DNA from: Thermoflexus hugenholtzii JAD2
GTDB taxonomy: Bacteria > Chloroflexota > UBA11872 > UBA12225
Direction: 5' to 3'
Assembly: GCA_945907765.1 (NCBI GenBank)
Contig: CAMDTO010000007.1
Span: 1-44,019 of the forward strand
DNA: 44,019 nt
The position numbers were made by a program, and so were the translations under genes. Each line of letters starts with the position of its first letter. The first letter of the stretch is position 1. Below, piece by piece: positions 9,990 through 17,596 of the stretch. Below the pieces are notes generated by a model. The model did not search any database. It saw only the letters and a program-made list of their open reading frames with translations, and was not told where the DNA came from.

Positions 9990-10860
9990 CCAAGGAAAGC
10001 GACTGACCATCCCGATGCGCATGGCGATTTGTCACCTCACTTCGAGCACCTACGACACGCAGGTGCTGTCCCCGTCACAGATAATCCGGCTGTCGCCCCG
10101 GATTGGCGGTGGGCAGAGCGTCGAGACGTGGTCAGTCGAAGCCTTTGCGACGGTTGATCCGACGTCAGCTCCGGTCGCGGTCCGGCTCCTTCAATGCGCC
10201 AATGGGCACCAAAAACCCACCCACCTGCTGAGCATCGCACGCACGCACACGAGTTCTTCGATCCTTGCCTTTGGGGTCGTATAGACGACGCCATCAGATG
10301 GCATCGTTGGTTTCGATGACACCGATCTTCCACTGGCTTTCTGGCTCAAGCAGACCCCGCAGACTGAAGCGGGACCATCCGTGCGCGAATTGACGACGTC
10401 AGCCTGGGTCGGTCATAGGACTGGTCCGGACGGCAGCGCTGATCTTGGGGCGGTCCATGGTCTCACGAATGAAGTGCGGCGCCGGGTCGGCTATGTGATT
10501 AGTGCGACTTCGGTGACGACAACTGCTGATGAGGCAGTCATCCGGGGGCGGGCGTGTGCCAGGACCATGCGCACGTATTTCTCGCCACCGCTCGATCCCG
10601 CGGAATTCCTGCACGGTACAGCAGCTACCTTTGGCCAGGCCATCACGAAGTGGCTACTGCAAGCCACACGTGGGCCGAGGCGTGGGTCACCAACTTGGGG
10701 TGGGTGGGATTTGATCCCGCGAATAATGTGTGCCCAACCGAGGCGTATGTACGCGTCTCGGTGGGACCGGATTACTTCGATGCCTCACCAGTCCGAGGGG
10801 TCCGCCGGACCGGTAAACGAAGAAATGACCGCAACGGTCCACGTGGATCCGGTTGAAGCA
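9990..10860 (+). pseudogene. Decayed transglutaminase-like protein
   Basis: MRMAICHLTSSTYDTQVLSPSQIIRLSPRIGGGQSVETWSV; VRRRVGYVISATSVTTTADEAV; in a second frame CQDHAHVFLATARSRGIPARYSSYLWPGHHEVATASHTWAEAWVTNLGWVGFDPANNVCPTEAYVRVSVGPDYFDASPVRGVRRTG (Cys/His/Asp triad context). Confidence 0.8.
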
Positions 10861-10940
10861 GGCATTGGTGTGCTTTCGCTTCCAGCCTACTTACGAAAAA
10901 CCGGCGGTCATGCGTGGTCAAGTCAGCAATAGGAGCGGTG

Positions 10941-11624
10941 TCACCGGGATGACAGCGCAACCTCACGTTCGTCGTTAACCGACGGTAGGTCACATAGCTT
11001 TGCGACGACCGACACCAGAAGAAGCCTCTCGGCCGAGTGCATGCGGTTGGCAAAGGTTTCCAGAATGTCGCCGTGAGCGAACGGGACGCGAACCTGCCCC
11101 AGGATCGGTCCCGCGTCGACGCCTTCATCTGGAACCAAGTGCACCATCGCGCCACTGTGCGTGCGCGTACCCACTTGCCACTCCGCGAACGCACGGCTGA
11201 TTGCATCAGTCCCCGGAATGTCACCAGGCAGTGCCGGATGCAGGTTGATCACCTTTCCGGGGTACGCTCCCAGAAACTCCATCGACAAGATCCGCATGTA
11301 TCCGGCAAGGACCACCCAGTCGGGTTTGAACCCGTCAACCGCATGTCGCAGTCGGCGGTCGTGGTCCTCACGGGCCTCACCCATCCGTGCAGAAACAACG
11401 CGGGTGGCGATGCCAGCCTGTTTGGCACGGACCAACCCATAGGCATCGCGCCGGTTAGACACAACTCCCAAAATGCTCGCATCAATGGTCAAGTGCTGGT
11501 GGTCCGCGGAAGCCATTGAAGGGGAAAACCGGTCACCAGTTGCGTCGATCAGTGCCTGCAGGTTTGTTCCAGACCCTGAGATCAGCACAACCAGCGACGA
11601 TCTCTCGCGTGCGCGGCGGGTCAC
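10941..11624 (-). CDS. purN: Phosphoribosylglycinamide formyltransferase
   Basis: VLISGSGTNLQALID, VVLAGYMRILS, INLHPALPGDIPGTDAI, HLVPDEGVDAGPILGQ; GTG start at 11624, one base after the purDM stop. Confidence 0.92.
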   Translation of the reverse strand: MTRRARERSSLVVLISGSGTNLQALIDATGDRFSPSMASADHQHLTIDASILGVVSNRRDAYGLVRAKQAGIATRVVSARMGEAREDHDRRLRHAVDGFKPDWVVLAGYMRILSMEFLGAYPGKVINLHPALPGDIPGTDAISRAFAEWQVGTRTHSGAMVHLVPDEGVDAGPILGQVRVPFAHGDILETFANRMHSAERLLLVSVVAKLCDLPSVNDEREVALSSR

Positions 11625-11625
11625 T

Positions 11626-13929
11626 CTAGCGCCCCACAAGTCTGACGCAAGGTGCATGCCCGTCAGATGGCACGAGTTCGCCGATGATCCATGAATTTTC
11701 ACCGAGCTTCTCACGGATGGCAGACGCGTCCTCCCGTGCCACCACAAGAACCATGCCAATGCCCATGTTCAAAGCACGATGCAACTCCGCCGGGTCCATC
11801 GTGGTCAGTTCGGCGACGAGACTGAAGAGCGCCGGCACCGGCCAACTTCCGAGCCTGATGGTGGCGTCCAACCCCTGAGGAAGTACCCGCGGCACATTCT
11901 CCACCAGGCCCCCGCCGGTGACATGCACAAGGGCCTTGAGCCTCGTATCTCGCAGGATTGGCCCAAGCACTGGCAAGTAACTACGATGGGGTTCGAGGAG
12001 GGCATCAGCGAGCGACCGATCGAGACGTCCGTATGCGTGATCAGGTGACGCCCATGCAAATACCCGCCTGAGAAGTGAATAGCCATTGGTATGGGGACCG
12101 TTCGACGCCAAGCCAACAAGCACGTCTCCAACGCTGACGGTCGGTCGCGGAAGGAGGTCGTCACGTTCGACAACGCCTACCAGCGTCCCAGCGATATCGA
12201 ACGCCCCAGGCGCGTACACCCCAGGCATCTCGGCCGTCTCGCCACCGAGGATCACGCATCCGGAAACCCGGCACGCTTCCGACATGCCGTCGACAATCTC
12301 GGCGACACGCGATGCATCGAGCCGAGATGACGCCACGTAATCCAGAAAGAAGAGAGGTCGTGCACCTTGGACAAGGACATCGTTGATGCAATGGTTCACG
12401 ATGTCCATACCGGTACCGCGGACACGTCCGAGCCTCGCCGCGAGTTCGACTTTCGTGCCGACGCCATCAGTTGAAGCGACGAGCACTGGGTGGTCGAACT
12501 CCTTGAGGAATGACACATCCATGGCGCCACCGAACGACCCTACCCCGCGCAAAACCCGGTGGTTGGTTGTAGACGCCACGCTCGACTTAAGGAGAGACAC
12601 CGCCCGGTTTCCCTCCTCGATATCCACCCCAGCCGCCTTGTACGACGCAACGGCCAGTCCCGGCGCCCGCCACGCAATGTCGCGACGGTAGTGTGACCCC
12701 GCAAGGCGAACCCCGGAGGCAGCTTGGTACGCATGGTCACGTGCTTCCGCAAGATCCGCACCAATGCCAACGACGGTAACGACCCGTCCTCCATTGGCGA
12801 CAAGCACGCCATCGACCATTTCAGTTGCGCCGTGAAAGAGGTGCGCAGCACCTTGAGGTGCACCCAACGTGACCACCGCCCTTGAGGACGTGGGAACCAA
12901 TTCGCCAGGATATCCCGCAGACGCCACCACCACGCCGACAGCTGAACTTGTGCGTAGTCGGATCGGAACCGTTTCCAGTGCACCGGCGAGGCAAGCTTCC
13001 ACCACTTCAATCAAGTCGGTATCAAGAAGTGAGAGCAGGACTTGCGCTTCGGGATCACCAAACCGGCAATTCCATTCAAGCAGGCGCGGTCCATTTGCGG
13101 TCCACATCAGCCCGGCGTATAGCATTCCTACATAGAGGGTGCCCTGCGACGCAGCATCGGCCACGATGGGATCAATGAATTTCCGGCACAGCGCAGCGAC
13201 ATCGGCTGATGGGTTCGCCGGCGCATACGCACCCATTCCGCCAGTGTTCGGTCCCTGGTCTCCATCGAGCACACGTTTGTGATCTTGCGCCAGAGGGAGC
13301 GCCCGGGCGGTCCGCCCATCGCAGAAGGCAATCAGCGAGTACTCGGGCCCGGAAAGGCGTTCCTCAATGACTTTTTCACCGTGTGTCAAAGCATCGTGGA
13401 CCGCAACGACAACCGATGGATGATCATCCGGCAGACTGACGCCCTTGCCAGCGGCGAGGCCGGATTGCTTCACAACAATGGACACGCCCACCCGTCTGAC
13501 CCACTCGAGCGCCGCATCTTCATCGCCGGGCGCGAACACCGCATGCCGAGGCTGAGGTATCCCGAGACGGGTCGCAAGTCGCCTCGCGTGGGCCTTGGAC
13601 GCTTCGATACGCGCGAGGCTTGCCGTTGGCCCAAACGCTTGGACGCCGGCACGCGTCAGGGCATCAACCACCCCGGCCTCGAGGGAAACTTCAGGCCCAA
13701 TAATCGCAAGGTCGACACCTTCCCGGACCGCGAGTTCGACAAGCCCTGCGATATCACTTGAAGCAACCCCAAACCGCTCTCCGGGTGTCCCGCCATTTCC
13801 AGGAGTTACCAGAAGGCGGCTGACCCGCGGCGATCGTGCTACCGCCTCGGCGATGGCGTGTTCGCGGCCACCGGACCCGACGACAAGTACGACACGCCCG
13901 TTGCCGGGCTTTGCCGTGATCGTTGTCAT
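11626..13929 (-). CDS. purDM: Bifunctional phosphoribosylamine-glycine ligase / phosphoribosylformylglycinamidine cyclo-ligase (PurD-PurM fusion)
   Basis: Single 767-aa ORF: N-terminal PurD (VLVVGSGGREHAIAEAV, GNGGTPGERFG, WNCRFGDPEAQVLL) joined at about 12655 to PurM (SYKAAGVDIEEGNRAV, VASTDGVGTKVELA, VILGGETAEMPGVY, SNGPHTNGYSLLR). Confidence 0.93.
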   Translation of the reverse strand: MTTITAKPGNGRVVLVVGSGGREHAIAEAVARSPRVSRLLVTPGNGGTPGERFGVASSDIAGLVELAVREGVDLAIIGPEVSLEAGVVDALTRAGVQAFGPTASLARIEASKAHARRLATRLGIPQPRHAVFAPGDEDAALEWVRRVGVSIVVKQSGLAAGKGVSLPDDHPSVVVAVHDALTHGEKVIEERLSGPEYSLIAFCDGRTARALPLAQDHKRVLDGDQGPNTGGMGAYAPANPSADVAALCRKFIDPIVADAASQGTLYVGMLYAGLMWTANGPRLLEWNCRFGDPEAQVLLSLLDTDLIEVVEACLAGALETVPIRLRTSSAVGVVVASAGYPGELVPTSSRAVVTLGAPQGAAHLFHGATEMVDGVLVANGGRVVTVVGIGADLAEARDHAYQAASGVRLAGSHYRRDIAWRAPGLAVASYKAAGVDIEEGNRAVSLLKSSVASTTNHRVLRGVGSFGGAMDVSFLKEFDHPVLVASTDGVGTKVELAARLGRVRGTGMDIVNHCINDVLVQGARPLFFLDYVASSRLDASRVAEIVDGMSEACRVSGCVILGGETAEMPGVYAPGAFDIAGTLVGVVERDDLLPRPTVSVGDVLVGLASNGPHTNGYSLLRRVFAWASPDHAYGRLDRSLADALLEPHRSYLPVLGPILRDTRLKALVHVTGGGLVENVPRVLPQGLDATIRLGSWPVPALFSLVAELTTMDPAELHRALNMGIGMVLVVAREDASAIREKLGENSWIIGELVPSDGHAPCVRLVGR

Positions 13930-15380
13930 CCCGGCACCGCACCAAGGACGCGTTCAAAGGAATCCTTTCGACGTGGCGCGCCCGCCGCGACCGGATACGC
14001 GCCAGTGAAGCATGCGTTGCAATAGCCGCCGTCACGCCCGACCGCGCGCATCATGCCCTCGAGCGATAGGAAACCCAGTGTGTCAGCCTTGACTACATCG
14101 CGAAGTTCGTCAAGCGTGAGATGCGCTGCAATCAGGTCGTCGTCATGTCCCATGTCGACCCCAAAGTGGCACGCGTGGCGGATGGGCGGACAAGTAATGC
14201 GGAGGTGCACTTCGGTTGCGCCCGCATCTCGCAAGAGCTGCACGAGCGGTCCAGCAGTGGTCCCCCGAACAAGGGAATCGTCAATAAGCACGACACGCTT
14301 GCCCGCGAGATTTTCGGTAAGCGCATTGAACTTCATCGCCACGCCTCGTTTCCGCATCACCGGAGTTGGTTCGATGAAGGTGCGTCCGATGTACCGGTTC
14401 TTGATCAGCCCGTCGTTGTAAGGGATTCCACTTTGGCGCGCGTATCCGACGGCTGCGGGAATTGAAGAGTCCGGAACAGGAACCACGACATCCGCAACAA
14501 CGGAGGCCTCCCGTGCCAATTCCTCACCAAGGCGCTGGCGTACGCCATGCACACTGAGACCGTCCCAGACCGAATCCGGCCGCGAGAAATAGACGAACTC
14601 AAAGGTGCACCTGGCTGGTGTCACCGCCGGAACCAATGCTTGGCGTCGCCGAACGGTATCGCCCTGGATGGTGACAATTTCTCCAGGCAAGACCTCGCTG
14701 ATTTCACGACACCCGAGCGTGGACAGCGCGCAGGTCTCTGACGCCACCACATAGCCACCGTCTGCAAGGCGACCGACTGACAACGGTCGGAACCCCCACG
14801 GGTCACGCGCTGCAATCACCCGATTCTCGACCAGAAGCACCACCGAGTACGCGCCAGTCCACGCCGGCATCGTTCGTGCAACCCGGTCTTCCCAGGTCGG
14901 ACCACCTGCAGACGCCAGCATCAGGGTCATGACCTCGGTGTCTGACGATGCGGTCAGGCCGAACCCACGGGTCAGAAGTTCCGTGCGCAGTTCGCCGGCG
15001 TTGACGAGGTTGCCGTTATGCGCGACAGCCAATGGCCCATGGACCGTCTCTACAAGGAAGGGTTGCGCGTTTCGTGTCCCGACCCCACCGGTCGTGGAGT
15101 ACCGCGTGTGGCCGATCCCGTTCATGCCCTGGAGTGGCGACATTGCGGCGGGGGTGAATACCTGACCGACCAGCCCGTCTGCCTTATGCAATCGCGCTTG
15201 CACGCCGTCCGAGACCGCAATGCCGGCAGCTTCCTGTCCCCGGTGCTGAAGCGCGAACAGTCCGAAGAAGACGAGTTCCCCGACCTCTTCGGATGGCGAG
15301 GTCACTCCGATGACCCCGCATTCTTCATTCGGACGATCGTCTGTCGGGACGGGCGCACCCGCCGAGAAGCGTCCCGTCAT
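13926..15380 (-). CDS. purF: Amidophosphoribosyltransferase
   Basis: EECGVIGVTSPSEEVGELVFFGLFALQHRGQEAAGIAVSDG; PVPDSSIPAAVGYARQSGIPYNDGLIKNRYIGRTFIEP; VVLIDDSLVRGTT. ATGA overlap with purDM. Confidence 0.96.
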   Translation of the reverse strand: MTGRFSAGAPVPTDDRPNEECGVIGVTSPSEEVGELVFFGLFALQHRGQEAAGIAVSDGVQARLHKADGLVGQVFTPAAMSPLQGMNGIGHTRYSTTGGVGTRNAQPFLVETVHGPLAVAHNGNLVNAGELRTELLTRGFGLTASSDTEVMTLMLASAGGPTWEDRVARTMPAWTGAYSVVLLVENRVIAARDPWGFRPLSVGRLADGGYVVASETCALSTLGCREISEVLPGEIVTIQGDTVRRRQALVPAVTPARCTFEFVYFSRPDSVWDGLSVHGVRQRLGEELAREASVVADVVVPVPDSSIPAAVGYARQSGIPYNDGLIKNRYIGRTFIEPTPVMRKRGVAMKFNALTENLAGKRVVLIDDSLVRGTTAGPLVQLLRDAGATEVHLRITCPPIRHACHFGVDMGHDDDLIAAHLTLDELRDVVKADTLGFLSLEGMMRAVGRDGGYCNACFTGAYPVAAGAPRRKDSFERVLGAVPG

Positions 15381-15847
15381 CGGGACACCTCATGGTCAGC
15401 TTCAAGGATCCGTGTGCGCTGCGATGCCTGATACGACTTCACCAAGCCGGCAACTTCGTGATCCGTGACTGCGAATATCTTGGCAGCCATCAATGCCGCG
15501 TTGAGTGGCTCCAAGACCGTTGCGCATCCGACGCCCGGGGGCATCCTGAGGCTGCTCCACAGATCCACGTGGTCTCCCGGGGGAGGGCACGCGATAACCG
15601 GAGCGAGCACCGACGGATCGGTGAAGCCCGACAGGGCATTGGATCGTCCAGCAACCGTGATGAACACCTTGGGACGCGGGTCCGCATCGTAAGCGCGAAG
15701 AAGGCCAAGCACATGCTCCGGCGTACGGTGCGCCGACCCAATCCGAACCACTGGCTCGATACCGAAACGACCGCACGCATCGGCAATCCGGTCGGAGTGT
15801 TCCCGGTCGGCCGGCGAACCCATGAGGATCACGACGAGCGGTTTCAT
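15377..15847 (-). CDS. purE: Class II PurE-type AIR carboxylase
   Basis: VVILMGSPADREHSDRI, RIGSAHRTPEHVL, ITVAGRSNALSGF, PVIACPPPGDHVDLWSSLRMPPGVGCATVLEPLNAALMAAKIFAV; 4-nt overlaps with purC and purF. Confidence 0.9.
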   Translation of the reverse strand: MKPLVVILMGSPADREHSDRIADACGRFGIEPVVRIGSAHRTPEHVLGLLRAYDADPRPKVFITVAGRSNALSGFTDPSVLAPVIACPPPGDHVDLWSSLRMPPGVGCATVLEPLNAALMAAKIFAVTDHEVAGLVKSYQASQRTRILEADHEVSR

Positions 15848-16875
15848 TCCTGCACACTCCGAGACTGGCTGCTTAGCAATCCCTCGCGATTGAGCGCTGC
15901 CATCACGCGCTCCTCGACTGGGTAGGCACCGGCTACGAATGTGGTGCCTGTGATCCGTTCATACGCCGCGATGTACCGGTTCGTGGTTGCGTCTAGGACG
16001 TCGTGGCCAAGGACCGGGGGCGCTCCGTTGCCACGGTACCCCAACGCATCCAATGCAAGCCTGACCGGTTCCTTGTCGAGACTTTCGGGTTCCATGCCCC
16101 GCCCAACCCTGTCTTCGTACGACGAGGCTTCCCAGTAGCGAGACGAGTCTGGGGTGTGCAATTCGTCAATCAGCAGCAGAGATCCATCGGGCGCGATGCC
16201 GAACTCATACTTCGTGTCAGCAAGGATTAACCCCGCACTGTCTGCAATCCGTTGCCCGAAGGCGAACAATGCCAGCGCTACCGTCTGCATCTGGTTCCAG
16301 ATTGCTGACCCAACCAATCCCCGCTCAACCACCTCGGCGCTCGTGAGTGGTTCGTCGTGTGCGCCAGCTTCCCCCTTCGTGGTAGGCGTGATGATGGCCG
16401 TGGGCAGGCGCGTATTCTTGCGCAGTCCATCCGGGAACGCATGCCCGTAAATGACCCTTGCGCCATCATCGTATTGACGCCATAGCGAAGTAGATGTGTT
16501 GCCCGTGATCACACCTCGGACGACTACCTCTACTGGCAGTGGTCGCGCCTCAAGGCCTACGGTGGCGTTCGGATCCGGGACAGAAACCACATGATTGGCG
16601 ACAATCCCTCGAGTTTGATCAAACCACCAAGCTGCCAATTGATTGAGTACCTGCCCCTTGTGCGGCACTACGGCAACTACGCGATCAAATGCGGACAACC
16701 GGTCCGTCGTCACGAACAAGCGAAGACCATCGGGAAGTGCGTATGAAACCCGAACCTTGCCGACCCTCCGTCCAGGCAGCTCAAGGCGTATGTCGTCACA
16801 CCCGAACTCCGGCGTAAGCCCTGGGGGATGTCGTGAAAGTTCGGTGATCGGTGGTGACGCTTCAGCGTCCGGCAT
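15844..16875 (-). CDS. purC: Phosphoribosylaminoimidazole-succinocarboxamide synthase
   Basis: RLFVTTDRLSAFDRVVAVVPHKGQVLNQLAAWWF, VVVRGVITGNTSTSLW, LILADTKYEFGIAPDGSLLLIDELHTPDSSRYW. ATG at 16875 chosen. Confidence 0.95.
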   Translation of the reverse strand: MPDAEASPPITELSRHPPGLTPEFGCDDIRLELPGRRVGKVRVSYALPDGLRLFVTTDRLSAFDRVVAVVPHKGQVLNQLAAWWFDQTRGIVANHVVSVPDPNATVGLEARPLPVEVVVRGVITGNTSTSLWRQYDDGARVIYGHAFPDGLRKNTRLPTAIITPTTKGEAGAHDEPLTSAEVVERGLVGSAIWNQMQTVALALFAFGQRIADSAGLILADTKYEFGIAPDGSLLLIDELHTPDSSRYWEASSYEDRVGRGMEPESLDKEPVRLALDALGYRGNGAPPVLGHDVLDATTNRYIAAYERITGTTFVAGAYPVEERVMAALNREGLLSSQSRSVQE

Positions 16876-17596
16876 GGCGCACTCCATTCTCGAAGATCCG
16901 AAGTCCAAGTCCCCCACCAATCCCACGTCGAACGCCGGGATGCTGCCTCGCCACCACGTGGTTCTCCGGATGAGGCATCAGCCCAAGGATGAACCCCGTC
17001 ACATCAGTCAACCCTGCAATATCGCCTCGCGACCCGTTCGGATTCCGCACGTATCGAAGAGCAACCCGACCGGTTCCCGACAATGACATCAAGGTCGCAT
17101 CGTCGCAAACTATGCGACCCTCTCCGTGTGCGACGGGGCATGAAACTTCCCCTTCAAGGCCATCCGTCCATATGCACCGCGTCATCGGGTCTGGCACAAG
17201 GTTGACCCATTCGCAGGTGAATACCCCGTCGGCATTGTGTCCCAGCGCCAATCGGTATCCCTCGCGGGTCCAGATACCCAATCTCACGAGCGTCTGGAAC
17301 CCGTTGCAGATGCCGATCACCGGACGACGTTCGGCAGCTGCGACGGAAAGGTGGTCACCGAGAACGTGATCGAGTTCGGTCGCGAACAGGCGTCCTGCAC
17401 CAAGGGCGTCCGCGTAAGAAAATCCCCCGGGTATCACAATCATGTCACAGTCAGACAACCTCGACCGAACGTCGAGCAAAGACGCGACAGGGATCACGAC
17501 CGGATTGGCACCGGCCAGTTCAAGCGCCAGACATGCGTCGGCGTCACGATTGGTTCCGGGTGCGGTGAGGACCGCCGCTTCGGGTCGGCGACTCAT
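16862..17596 (-). CDS. purQ: Phosphoribosylformylglycinamidine synthase glutaminase subunit
   Basis: APGTNRDADACLALELAGA, IVIPGGFSYADALGAGRLFA, PVIGICNGFQTLVRLGIW (nucleophile Cys), LMPHPENHV; ATGA overlap with purL. Confidence 0.95.
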   Translation of the reverse strand: MSRRPEAAVLTAPGTNRDADACLALELAGANPVVIPVASLLDVRSRLSDCDMIVIPGGFSYADALGAGRLFATELDHVLGDHLSVAAAERRPVIGICNGFQTLVRLGIWTREGYRLALGHNADGVFTCEWVNLVPDPMTRCIWTDGLEGEVSCPVAHGEGRIVCDDATLMSLSGTGRVALRYVRNPNGSRGDIAGLTDVTGFILGLMPHPENHVVARQHPGVRRGIGGGLGLRIFENGVRHAGR

